Positions 20,890-32,254 of a stretch of DNA of 64,000 bases are shown here, piece after piece. The DNA comes from Trichoderma breve. Lineage: Eukaryota; Ascomycota; Sordariomycetes; Hypocreales; Hypocreaceae. Numbering within the stretch: position 1 is the stretch's first letter; each line of letters starts with the position of its first letter. Made by a program: the position numbers and the translations under genes. Location: assembly GCF_028502605.1 (NCBI RefSeq), contig NW_026611593.1, positions 2,969,501-3,033,500 on the forward strand, read 5' to 3'. The notes under the pieces were generated by a model, which was given only the letters and a program-made list of their open reading frames with translations, searched no databases and was not told where the DNA came from.

Positions 20890-23545
20890 AGTTTCAATAC
20901 AAACAAATGCTCTACATACTACAAGCAACAATACAAGCAGTGACATTGTGTGTTGTATCTCGCGGCTGTTGGTACTTGAAACGCTCCTTGTCGATCACTG
21001 CGAAGATCGATCCTAGAGAGGGAGTTTGTGGTACAATACATCCAATTACAAGGCAAGGCTGCTATGTTGTACATGGGGTGGGAAGTGTTGGACATGTAGC
21101 CTATCACAGATCTCCAGAAGAAGGGATTCAAACGCTGTTGGTCAGGGACCGGTGGCGAATTGCTTCTCCTCGTTGACCTACCGATCCATTGAGATAGAAT
21201 AAAGGTACTGTACAGCTTAGGGGGCCTTCGTCACAGCTTTCGTCATAGTGCATCAGGACAATGCAGATAACCTGAGACTCACCTGCAGCACATCATCTTC
21301 TCCTCTTTTAGACAAACGCGCCATCTCGATTCAATTGGAAGCTCGTCATACGAGATATCTCATCATGATCCCATTGTCGCTACGCTCAACGTGTCGTCTG
21401 TTGCTTCAACCATTGCTTCGTTTCAGCCTCTCCTACGGTTGGAAAGAGATCTGCGGGCTTACACCCAATCTCCTACATCAGTATGGAGATAGTGAAATAG
21501 TCAACAGCCAACGTCCTCATAATCAGAAATCAGAGTTTCGAGCAAAGGTCCATCATCTCTTATCACGCAAGGCCACGTGCTCCGCCTCGACTCAGCAAGT
21601 GTGCTAAGACGCCAAAGGTTAAAAGGGTCATTCGTTGCATTCCCCGCAGATTGGCTTTTTGGCAAGTCGCTGGCTAAGAGGTGCTAGTGCATCCTTGGAC
21701 CGGAATCTCATAGGCAGAGATAATCTTGCATGACGAGGAAGAAGGGACCCCCGGGCGGCCCAGCCTTTAGCCCCGACCCTTGTTGCCTTACTCTCACCTT
21801 TTGCAGGGAATGCCATTTCTGTTTCGCGACAGTGCGAGGCGAGACGAGGGTCCAAACGCTTCCAGGCTGCGGATTGATGCTGTCGGCAGCAGAGGATGGC
21901 GCCACCATCAGCTTATTGCAGTGATGAAGCCAATGGAAGCGGTGCGTTGGTACGCGGGACGAGCTGTCATGTTGCCCAGTAGCAGTGGCGAGAGGGGGAG
22001 CCGCAGACAAGGTGAAACCGCCATTTTAAATTTGGAAAGCCTATTTCGGGAATCAAAGGGAACGACATTATATCATGGCGGCTGCGAGAGACGGCTTCTC
22101 GACTCGAACTGGAGCGGTCCATGGCTCGACTGTGCCCGTCTGCCTTAGTACTCGGATAGATGAAAAACACGTAACGTGTACAATGTCAGGAGAGAAGTGT
22201 CGTTGCATTTGGGGGTTTCAAAAACGCACGGGTCATGCCATGCTGAGTGTCGGTGCTACATCAATCGTCGGTTATCACATGCGTCGTCGACAAGTTGACA
22301 GAACTTATTAGACCGCAATTTGCCAGTATTGTAGAGTATGTACAGTATATTGCGAGAATGGGCTGACGATGTTGCATTGTGTACGGTATGTATCAAGTTG
22401 AAACCAAGTTCTGGCTCGATACGGAGTTGGTTCTTGATGATTTGCGTTGATCGACAAACTTTAGCTGTGTGATGTGCGCGCGGGGAGATAATGGACGGTA
22501 ATTGTTGCCTCATACGGTACTGCGTCCGTTTGCAAAGAATACTGTATGAAGCGATCGAGAGCCGGAATTACTGCTGACAAGTACTACTGACTGGGAGTTT
22601 GAGATGGACTTTGTTTGCCTTTGCCTCATCTTGCAGAAGTTCATGGAAGGCCATCTGGTGATACGGGAGTGTTAGTCCAGTTCAATCCATACTGTAGTGT
22701 AGCTGCGACAAAAGGCGGACACGGTAGAGGCGGATTTCAAAGCGACAGCCGCCCTGCCTGCAGCATTGCGTCGCATTGCTTCGTATTTTGGCGCAGCTTG
22801 TCCGTCCAGTGGACAGTCTGTCATGGTACGCGTAAACTGCCGAGTACTAATGCAATGCAAAAGACAAAAATCTGGCCTCTTCTCCTTGTTCTTCTCATTC
22901 TCCTGCATTCTGGCGATCTTCAATGGCAGCAAACAAGAGGTTGGAGGTCCATACGTTTGCACTTGCTGGATGCGGGTTAGCGGCGCCTGGTCCTGGAAAG
23001 TGTGCATTGCTCTAGCACGGTGTTACTGCGGTGCACGTCGCAGATACGGAGTTACCGCGCCGCGACTGCTGCTGTTGAGCGGTACCGGGGAGGTATTCAG
23101 TCGTGTTAGGTGTTAGCAGTGCAGTAGTGGCAGAGGCTACTGCGGCTGTCGGGGGGCAGTTGCAGTCTAGGACTGTTAGCGGGCAGTGTGGGTTCATTAC
23201 CTGTATCTTAGGCTGTATTCAATCAATAGAGAGAAAGAAGCAACTCGAGCATTAGTACAAGTACAGTGCAGTGGAAAGCAAGCAGCAAGAGAACTGGCTG
23301 GAACCAAGGAAGGAGACAGTGACGGAGGGGAGGGTGTGCATCGAGCAAAAGCGGGGGCGTGTGCTCCTTCCCTGCCTGCGTCAAGGCTAGCCGTTACCCC
23401 GCAAAATGCTGGGTGGCACCTTGAGTGGCTCCTTCTGCTGCAACGCCGGCCAGTTGCTGATTGGCAGCGGCCCGTGGCCGGCAGATTTTAGCTCAGAGCT
23501 TTTGGAACCTGGATGGGCGGTGATTGGATGATTGGCTGGATTTCT

Positions 23546-23577
23546 GAATTGAACTGAATTGAACTGAATTGAATTGC
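23546..23577. repeat. Tandem repeat of the 10-mer GAATTGAACT
   Basis: About three copies of a decamer (GAATTGAACTGAATTGAACT, then GAATTGAATT) lie in the gene-poor stretch. No function is evident. Confidence 0.85.
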
Positions 23578-23896
23578 AAGGGGGAGGAGCGAAGTGGCGA
23601 GGGGATTGACCTGGGAGCTGCTTTTGGCATTACTGGAATTGATTCGGTAATGGGATGGATCAGCAGAAGCGATACATGATAAGTGGTAAGAAGCGATCGT
23701 GATGGTTGAGAATGATGCAGTCAGGGGGTTTCTCCGGTGAGGTGCGAGAAAGGGGGAGCAACAGTGATAAGCTGCTGCTGGTGTAGATGCCTGGGAAGGA
23801 GAGAGAGAGATTGCACGAAAGAGTCGTCGCTCACTCTTGCATCGTTTGCTCGTTGCTGCAATGCCGAATTATGCCCATGCTCACCACCCTCATGTT

Positions 23897-23947
23897 CACA
23901 CACGCATACGAGTACACACACGCATACGAGTACACACACTCACTCAC
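23897..23947. repeat. 18-bp perfect tandem repeat, then CACTCACA tail
   Basis: Two perfect copies of CACACACGCATACGAGTA (23897-23914 and 23915-23932) are followed by CACACACTCACTCACA. It is a minisatellite-like tract in noncoding DNA. Confidence 0.85.
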
Positions 23948-26900
23948 ATAAAACAAAACGACAACATGCAGTCATTCAGTCTCAATCAGTCGGTGAAAGA
24001 AACTGCATGACGGATGCCCTCTCACTGGGCGCGCTGCGTTGGGCACACATGCTTCCCTGCCTCACACCTCGAGGTCGCTTGCCTGCGGTCGGATTCTTTC
24101 CTCCATCCCTCCATCCATCCATCCCATCTCAGCATCATCGCAGCCAAGGTGTGTCGCAGTCAACACGCAACGCTGGCGCTACTGGGCGACTACCGACCGT
24201 TTTGTCTTAGGTCTTCGCTCACCTTCTTCCCTTTGCACGTGCAGCGGACAGCAACTTCAGCACACTGCTGCATATCTGCATATATCAACCCTGGCCGACC
24301 AACAGAGAAGCGCGAACCAAGTCCACTCCCACCTGCGCTAGGAAGCACTTGTGCTAGTACAAGCTACTTACGAGATCGCGACTGGAACTGCGCTGTGCTG
24401 CCACCCCTCGCTTTGCTCTCTGCGGGCGCGAAAGTAGCGGTTCAACAGTCTCGAAGCAGGGGGGAAGATGGGAAAACGAAGTAGAGCGACATGATGGGGG
24501 CGAAGTAGAGGTTGCAAAGGGAACGTCGACGGTATGACAATCGCATCGTGAACGGATGCTGCTTGCAGAGACCAGGTGATGACGGTGGTACCGAGCACTC
24601 CGCACTTGGTGCGCAAAACAAGCCTGGCGATCGTCGCAAGCTATCCGACCATCTTGCCACCTTGAGGTGCTAGCGACACAGCAAAGACCAGTTCCAAGAC
24701 CAAGTTTACGGCGCCCTTGATAGAATTCGAAACAAGGCAGTTCCCCCCGCCAGATCTATCCAAGAGATGAAGAGAAAAGGCCAAGGAACCAACGTACGGT
24801 AGCAACTCTAGGGGTCCCAGACAGTCATCTCGCCCACGACCCACGCCGTCAGATCGAGGCCGCTTGCCCCCGCAGACCCCACCGATCGCAAGCAAGACAA
24901 TTGATTGATCAATGACCGACGACCGAATGCTTGATTGGTGATTGGCACGTCACAGCCCGGGCTAATCGTCAGACAATGGTTGGACAAGAAGAAAGCCTGG
25001 AAGCTTCTCGCCCTTGGCTCTGTTCCGGCGTCTCTCCCCATGTCGACGGTGTCTTTTAGTTTTAGCGAGCGACCGGATAGCGCTTCCATGGGCGGCGGCA
25101 GCTAGAGCTCTCTATATCTCTTGGGCACACCTACTGCATCTCTTGGCTGCGGCCTGGTTGGCCAGCCGCCCAAACGGGCTGGCTATATGCGATACACGGC
25201 CGAGACAAACTGTCGTCGGCACCCCCTTGCGTGTTGTCTTTGTCTCGACGGAGTATCTCCTCTTCTTCTCTTTCGTCTGATTCGCGCCTGCAACGGTGGT
25301 CGTTTAACTCGTTCTGTTGCCACGTTGCGTTGCTAATAAGGATTCGCGAATGAGATGTCTGGGAAACCTAGGGGTCCGACAGATATCAGATCCGTTGTCT
25401 TGCCCATCCGCGCTCCTGTTCATTGCTGGTTCTCTTCCGGAGCCGCAGCCGTCGGTGCCCCCCTTGCTTGTGCATTTCGTCAGCAGTGCCATCGTATGTA
25501 CAGTACCATACACATTCTTTTGTGTCCTTCACCAGTGCTCGTATATTTTGCACGGGTATACTCCGTACTCCGTACAAGCAGCAGAAGGGCGGCGTCCTCC
25601 GTGCTCCGTAATCGTGCAGCGACATGCCATGCATCAAGTCGTCACCCCGCTTGGACTGAACAGACATCGAGAACGCGGCATTACTCCGTGTCGCATGCCT
25701 TGGTACATGGTCGTACATTAGCCTTATTGGAGATGCATCCATGCACAGACTTCGTGAAGATTGAATCTGGCAGCGTGTCCTGTGCTTGACCGTGCCCAGA
25801 CCTTTCGGAGAATTCTTATTGTCTTTGTCTTGTTGCTTCTTCTTCTCTTCTGTCCTCTTGTCCTATCCACCTCTTCTATCTTCCTCTCTTTTCCTCTCTT
25901 CTCCTCTTCTTTCCTCTTGCCAAACTCTCCTTTCTTTTTACGCGTCTCAAAAGTCATGCGTTCAAAAGCCAACAAGGAGGCGTTGCATGGCTGCCTCGGC
26001 GCTGCTTCCGGGGCGCTGCCTGAGCTGATCTCCGTTCTCGGGGCACCGCAGTCTCGACCGGTATCGCTAACCTGCTGTCAGCCCACCTGCCAAGGCAACC
26101 CCTCACCGAGGTACCTGAGGCCACACCTCATTTGAGTACTCTTTGCTAGTGCTTACCCCTCATTTTACTAGCACACACAATTGCAATATACTTGTCCTTA
26201 CAACAGACATGATGTATCCACCGCTGCAGAGTACCCAGCTCGACTTGCACAGATACCTGCTAGTACAAGTCCCCCCTCCAGTGAATCACCATCAACCATC
26301 AACCATGAAGCCATGAATCCCAAGATCACTCCACGCACGCCCGGGATTACGCAACTTCACACACCACCTCACACCACCCCAGTTCCAGCCAGTTCCACGC
26401 CACGGCCAGCGCTGTCCATTAATATCCAGATGCTGATCTCCTCCTTCCCTTTTGCTACTATTACATGCCACCAACCTCATTTCTCGCCAAAAGATACTCG
26501 ACAGCCAACTTTTCCCTCTTCCGACTTAGTCAAGCAAAGCCAACTAACGAAACAAACGCTACTGTATCCTCGACGCTCTTCTCCGTGCCCGACGATACCG
26601 TTCCCGCCCTGTGTCCGTGTCTGTTTCTGCTCTATTCTGTGTCTGTTCATTACTGTACACATTACACAAGACAGAACAGGCCCCCCCAGACAGTTCAAAC
26701 TCGCTCCATCTGGGACCATCTATATAAGCATCCTCCACGTGCCGCCATCCCCTCTTTTCGCCTCTCAGCTCTACTCTCTCTCTCTTCTTCTCTCTTCTCT
26801 CTTCTCTTTTTCCTTCTTCTTCTTCCTATCTACTCATCACCAACGACATCATCGTCGTCTTCTCTCTCCTTTGTCGCACACGTCATTCCCCGCGGGCAAT

Positions 26901-27146
26901 TCTGCGGTTCCCTCGAATATCGTCGTCTAACCGCCCACCACGGACAAACCATCCAAATCACGGACAAACGACTCGCAAAACCACCGCCCTAGGCTTCCCG
27001 TCACCACCAAACCACCGTCACCCGCCGTCTCTTTTCCTGCTGCTTCCCTCCGTCTCACTGCCTTCATACCTTCTCTATTCATATTCCTCGGCTCTCAGAC
27101 TTTATTTCTCCTTTCCACCCCTCCATACAACAAATACAACAGAGCA

Positions 27147-28049
27147 ATGTCCGACACAAACGGTCCCGGTCCCGGCTCCGGCCACCGCCGCAGCTCAATC
27201 ACCCAGGCTGCTTTGTCCAACCTGTTCCAGCGAGGGCCGTCGAATGGCTCAAGCGGACCTCCCTTCCCCAGCAACGGCAATGCAGACTCGCAGAGACGGC
27301 GCCTGTCAATCACCACCATTGGTCTCTCTGGCACCTCTCCCTCAAACAACTCCTCCTTCATGCGACGTGGCAGCATGTCCACCAACTCGAATAATTCGGA
27401 TTCCATTGACGAGAACGTCATTGAGGACGAAGATGCCTTCAACGGCCCTAGAACGGCCCCGACCACGCCTTTTGTTCGCCACATGAGTTTCGGAGGCAAC
27501 AATGCCATGAGAAACTTGCGCACAGGAGGCAGCCCCGGAAATGGTAAATCCCCAAAGTCTCCTCCCCCGTCATCCCTCGGACGCAACCAGGGTGGTCATG
27601 GGGACCAGTGGACACCGTTGATGTCCCAATCCTATCCGCACCAGCGTCAGGTTTCCATATCTGGCGCCTGGCCCGCGGTCGGAGTCGGACGCCGGTCCAG
27701 CCTTCACGGGCCCCCATCCTCTCATCCTCAGGCAAGCAACGTCCAGCATCCAAGAGTCTCTTCTGACAATCCCACTTCTCGAACAGACCAGTTTGGCTTC
27801 AATTGGTCCGAACAGCTTAGATCCCGCGCCGAGAGCTCCGTCACCGGGGCTCGCCCCTCCTTTTCCTTCCAGGGCACCGGTTCCCACTCTCCACCGAGAG
27901 CAATGCCAAACCATGACCGCTCAAAGTCCATCTCCGACATGCCACAGCCTCCCGCACAGGCAGCCTCTGTTAAGCCCAAGCAGCCGGAACGCCCCAAGCC
28001 CGATGCTTTCCAGGAGAGAATCCTCAAGGGCGACTTTTACATGGACTGA
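27147..28049 (+). CDS. Ser/Asn/Pro-rich conserved-looking protein of unknown function
   Basis: A single exon of 300 residues starting MSDTNGPGPGSGHRRSSITQ. It is largely disordered in composition (Ser, Pro, Gly, Asn). It has several basophilic phosphorylation-type motifs: RRSSI (about 14), RRRLSI (about 51), RRGSM (about 73) and RRSSL (about 180), which resemble PKA or AGC-kinase sites. The blocks SITQAALSNLFQRGPS, QRRRLSITTIGLSGTSP and the C-terminal DAFQERILKGDFYMD look conserved rather than random. The Phe/Leu-rich ends may be binding motifs. I cannot name the family with confidence. The long pyrimidine-rich leader suggests a well-expressed, regulated gene. The start is the first ATG after the leader (GAGCAATGTC, G at -3). 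Confidence 0.82.
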   Translation: MSDTNGPGPGSGHRRSSITQAALSNLFQRGPSNGSSGPPFPSNGNADSQRRRLSITTIGLSGTSPSNNSSFMRRGSMSTNSNNSDSIDENVIEDEDAFNGPRTAPTTPFVRHMSFGGNNAMRNLRTGGSPGNGKSPKSPPPSSLGRNQGGHGDQWTPLMSQSYPHQRQVSISGAWPAVGVGRRSSLHGPPSSHPQASNVQHPRVSSDNPTSRTDQFGFNWSEQLRSRAESSVTGARPSFSFQGTGSHSPPRAMPNHDRSKSISDMPQPPAQAASVKPKQPERPKPDAFQERILKGDFYMD

Positions 28050-29365
28050 GCATGTCAAGTCCGCTGCACTTCCACGGCTACTGCTATGACTCTAATCGCC
28101 ACTGGAAGCTGCAAAAGTACTGCTTGGTCCATTCATGACTGCATTGCGTTCTGCTTGTCTTCGCGCTGGCATATTCTTGCGCCATTCAGCTCTTCTTTAG
28201 CGACCTTTCGATTACTACTGCGTCAGAGTTCCGTGCTTTTACCGGCGTCTGGTTCTGTTATTCGTTTTTGTACGATTTGAGGCTACTTACGCCGCTGATT
28301 TATTAACTCAGCGGCTGTACACTTTTGTGCACTGCAGTTGACGTTGACTCGATTGGAATGAACCACCAAAAAAACTCATAAAACGGGCACATCATACGAT
28401 GCAGGGAAAAAAAGAGCCAACTGATCAGATGCACAATTTCGCTAATTTGCGTGGGGGATTTCTGTGACACCGCAGCGGATGCCTGGGATTTTTGACATTT
28501 TCGTTACCAACTACCATGGGAGATGGGACAAGGGACACAAGGATAAGCTGGGGCTTATTTTTCAATCTCATGTATAACTATCAGATTTGAACGGGAGTGG
28601 GGAGACATTGGCGGACAAAAGCCAAAGAATGAATTACGAGCTGCAGGACAAGTCTTCTGGCATTGTCTGATTGACAATGTGCTGGCGTCGGCGTTGCTGG
28701 TTTTTTAGCGATGGGAAATGGCCAACTCTGGGAACTGGGAGAGCATCCTGGCCATATGATTTTCAAACTGAGAAAGATTGCTTTTATCTAGCTTGTTATT
28801 TTGATAGGACACCTTGAAATGGAAACATATTCTAGAACACATGGGGATAATTCACGTGGGATCGATCTGTCGTTGTGCATGACTCTTTGATCTACTCGTA
28901 GCTAGTAATAAACACTTTATACACATTATGCGTTGTAGGTAAACAACATACAATTGCTCGTTGGGCACAGAAGTAGTTGGATAACGAAAGATGGGTATTT
29001 TGATCATTAAAAAAAGAAATAAATAAACAAAAACATAGCAAAACACCGCTTCCATCCAATATACAAAACTAGCCAATTCAGTCCAGTCCATTCCAGTCCA
29101 TCCAAGTCAATATCAATAACACATGGCTCTGTCGGATTCATTTACCACGGAATCCGCAAGACGTAGGGACAATAAATAATCCAAGAAGAAAATCCATAAA
29201 ACAGTCTCTCCCAGAAAGAAACTCCTTGGAAGGGGGGTTTTGATCCAGCATTACTGCTAGTCATACATAACCCATGTATAAATAAGCACCCATATTTTCA
29301 AATCTCCATAGGTATCACTCTCTTCACTCTCCCCTTTTTCTTAAACCCCTCTAGTTGGATGAAAA
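28050..29365. other. Convergent 3' region, Ser-rich gene (+) / Zn2Cys6 regulator (-)
   Basis: 1.3 kb of moderately AT-rich sequence between two convergent stops. I see no gene, and only short ORFs. A small repeat of GTCCATTCCAGTCCATCC type lies at about 29,083-29,101. Confidence 0.5.
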
Positions 29366-32254
29366 TCAAAAGGGGAATAGGTTCGGGTCTGGCAGTCCCT
29401 GGAAAGCATCCGTAAACCAAGGCTCATTCATGACAATCTTTGCTCCGCTCTCGTACATGTCCGACAAATCTGAAGCCGCAAGATTCAACCCCTCAATATC
29501 GAAATTCGTCGGCATAGAACCCACGTCCAGGTCTGTAGGAACCATAGGCTGAGCGGCAGACATCCAGGGCGGGAATGCCGGCGCCATGGCAGAATCGAGA
29601 TCCGTAGACGAGGGGGAAGGGCCCGGGATCTGCTGTTGCTGCTGCTGCGGCATGGAGGAGGAGGCGTTGGACACGGACGCGGGCGGGGTGCCGGTGGAGG
29701 AGACGGCGTCGTGGAAGAAGGGCTGGGGATGGTGTCTGTTGGCGCCGTTGAGGCCGGCGAAGATGTGGGCTGCAGCACCACCGCTGCCGTCTCGGCCGGT
29801 GGTTGCGACTTCGGAGAGGAGTTGGAGCGGGGTGTTTACGTTTTGCTGTCGAGATTGCTGCTGGGGAGGCTGTAGTTGCTGCTGCTGCTGCTGCTGCTGT
29901 TGTTGTTGTAATTGTTGTTGTAACTGCTGCTGCTGCTGTGTCCCCTGAGCTGTGTACTGTTGCTGTTGCTGTTGCTGTTGCTTCTGTTGCGACGATGACG
30001 AACAGGGGCCGTCACCATCTTCGGAAGATCCTGTTCCACCGCCACCACCTCCTTCTTTGCCTTGCTTGAAGAACCAGCTACGGAGCATAGCCAGTACGAC
30101 TAGAAACTTGGCGGCAGGACGACACTTGTTATCTGCGGCCGTGGCGCGGAACTTGTCGAGCAGGGCCTCGAGGTAGTACTCGACGCGCATGTTGTCCTTG
30201 TGAATAACTTTGCCCATTTCCGAGCCCGGGCTGGACGCGGAAAAGTACATCTTGATGAGGATGACGACTCCGTACGCGACTCGCATGAAGTTGAAGACGG
30301 GCAGGCAGCGGATGCTGAGGACGTCCATGGACAAAAAGGTGTTGAAGATGCCGTCGATGGCGGTGAGACATGCTGAGAGGGCGTTGATGTGGGCTGCGGA
30401 TAGGGGCTCGGAGTTGACGATGCCGTCTTTGAGGGCGTCGGTGTTGAAGGGGGGTCGCCACTGGTCGGACATTGTGTCTGAGTGGAGGGCCATTTCATGC
30501 ATATAGAGATTGACTACATTAAAGTTCAAACGAAGAGTATCTTGAACATTGTTAGTACATTACCGAATATTGAGTAGAATCATATGGTATAACTCACGCT
30601 GCATCAAATTCTTGGGAATCGACGCAATGTACTTGTCGAGGTCCCTCTCCAAGGCCCTCAACGCATACTGCGTCCTGGCATCCGTGATATTCACCAGCGT
30701 CGACGGGTCGTCCAGCGAAAACTGCGAGCCCACCTCCTCAGCCAGGCGGTGCGTCCACACCAGGTGGCAAAAGTACTTGTCCGTGGGCGCGGCGTCGGGC
30801 GACGTCTCGAGAATCTCCAGGCACTCGGTCATGAACGGCGTCCAGCGGATGAGGTTGGGGCGGTGCAGCGACATGGACGTGTTGAGGGCGAGGAAGAAGC
30901 ACGTCAGCCACGTCCGGCGACATTCGATGCTGGAGGAATCGGGCGGCGGGTTGCGGCGAAAGGGAGGAGGACCGCGTCTCGAGCCGCCTTTCCTGCCGAG
31001 GCCAATGTCGATGGCCATGACGGCGGCGATGTGGATGAGCTGGTAGAACTTGAGCTCCTCAAAATGCTCGGGCGGCCAGTACCAGATGACGGCGACGTGG
31101 ATGGCCTGGACCAGCTCGAGGTTCTTCTCGCCCGTGACAATCACCTTTTCTGCAAACAGCTGCATCAGCTCCTTTTGCAGGACACGCTGCAGCGAGTGGT
31201 TCTCGCCCGTGGCGGCTGCCATGATGGCCAGGAACAGCGTGGGCTTGGTCTTGCGCAGCTCCATGACGGTGGCGCTGTGCGGGAACACGACGGCCGGCAG
31301 ATGTCGCACCATGTGCTCCTTGTACTTGTTGAACAGCCCCGTGGCATGTTCCATCGTGATGAGGCCGCGGTCGACAATGTCGCCCTCGGTGGGCCTGGAG
31401 AAGCCGGACCAGCTCGTCGACGGCGTCAGAGCCTTGTGGCTGTGGTCGTCGGATCCGAGGGTATCGCGGTCGGCTGTTGCCTTTCGCTTCTGGCCGGCCA
31501 TGACGATGGGCGGCTGGAATGTCGAGACGTCGTCTTGTGGTGTTCGCGTGGGCGGTGTCGATGCCGACTGCATCAATGGTGATGCCTCCATGCCTCCCCA
31601 CGGCCTGACCGTCCCTGCTACCGCCGGATTGACCCATCCTCCTCCCCCTCCTCCGCCCGCTTGATATCCGCCCGTGGAAGAGTCCGACTGGTGTTGTCGA
31701 TGCTGTGATTGAGGATGAGGCTGCGATTGAGGCTGTCCGACCAGCGGGTTGAGGCCAGGCACAGGCACGCCGGCTCTTGCGTGGAGGCTCGCCGTCAGGG
31801 CATCAATCTTCTTCTCCAGCTCCGACACGCGGCTGTCCGTCTTCTTCTGGCGTTTTCTGGTGGGCACGGTGACGATGCAGCTGCGGCCAGCCTTGCGGCA
31901 TCGCTTGCACGGCTCGCCATCGACGGGATCCGGTTCGCAGCGCACTTTGAGCCCGCGACAGGCCTCGCAAGCTCTCGATTTCTTTGCATCAGCAGCTGCT
32001 GCGTCAGCTTCTCCTCCCGCAACTCCTCCAGCATCAACACCAGCTCCTCCAGCTCCAGCTCCAGATCCGGCTCCCGCATAATCTGCCTGGTGATACTGCG
32101 GCGTGCTGCCCACCGTCGACGGCGTGTCGGCATTGTCTCGACCGCGCCCAGCCAACGAAGCGCTCGACAGCTGCCCAGCCGGACTCGGAGTCGAGTTGCT
32201 CACCCCGGTCGCCTCGCCATCACCACCAGGCCGCAACCGAGGATCGAGGTCCAT
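29366..32254 (-). CDS. Zn2Cys6 transcription factor, War1-like, with polyglutamine tracts
   Basis: Exons 32254-30598 and 30540-29366, separated by a 57-nt intron (GTGAGT...TTCAAG, CTAAC branch), encode 943 residues. Near residue 95 lies a binuclear cluster with six cysteines (CEACRGLKVRCEPDPVDG, then CKRCRKAGRSC). A basic linker follows (PTRKRQKKTDSR), then a short coiled coil (VSELEKKIDALTASLHA), the usual dimerisation element. The middle (about 340-750) is a fungal-TF homology region with VIWYWPPEHFEELKFYQLIH and ECRRTWLTCFFLALNTSMS. The C-terminal 200 residues are low complexity with glutamine runs and an acidic-hydrophobic end (NEPWFTDAFQGLPDPNLFPF), a likely activation domain. Resemblance to War1-type weak-acid regulators is from memory and is moderate. 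The start chosen follows a polypyrimidine leader; an upstream in-frame ATG exists at 32485. Confidence 0.87.
29630..29995. repeat. CTG/TTG trinucleotide tracts coding for polyglutamine
   Basis: Clusters of CTG, TTG and CTGTTG triplets at about 29632-29650, 29868-29940 and 29959-29990 read as CAG/CAA glutamine runs on the minus strand, within the activation-like region of the Zn2Cys6 factor. Mixed CAG/CAA interruptions are present. Confidence 0.92.

Larger units (their letters stand above)
20890..27146. other. 6.2-kb region without a convincing gene; long leader at its right end
   Basis: This is the longest gene-poor stretch in the GC-normal part of the window. ORFs are short, overlap on both strands and have no recognisable domains. 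Between about 25,800 and 25,930, and again between 26,755 and 26,830, the plus strand becomes strongly pyrimidine-rich (CTCTTCTTTCCTC-type runs), like promoter and leader sequence of the gene at 27147. The rest (21-25.5 kb) is mixed composition with several small tandem repeats. It could hold distal regulatory DNA, a long 5' UTR with introns, or a noncoding transcript; sequence alone cannot decide. Confidence 0.5.

Noticed and set aside
21248..21607. 119-codon plus ORF after the NLR
   Set aside because: Random-looking composition, no start context, no family resemblance.
30749..31582. 277-codon plus ORF opposite the Zn2Cys6 regulator
   Set aside because: Antisense shadow of a conserved domain; Gly/Arg/Val-rich complement composition.
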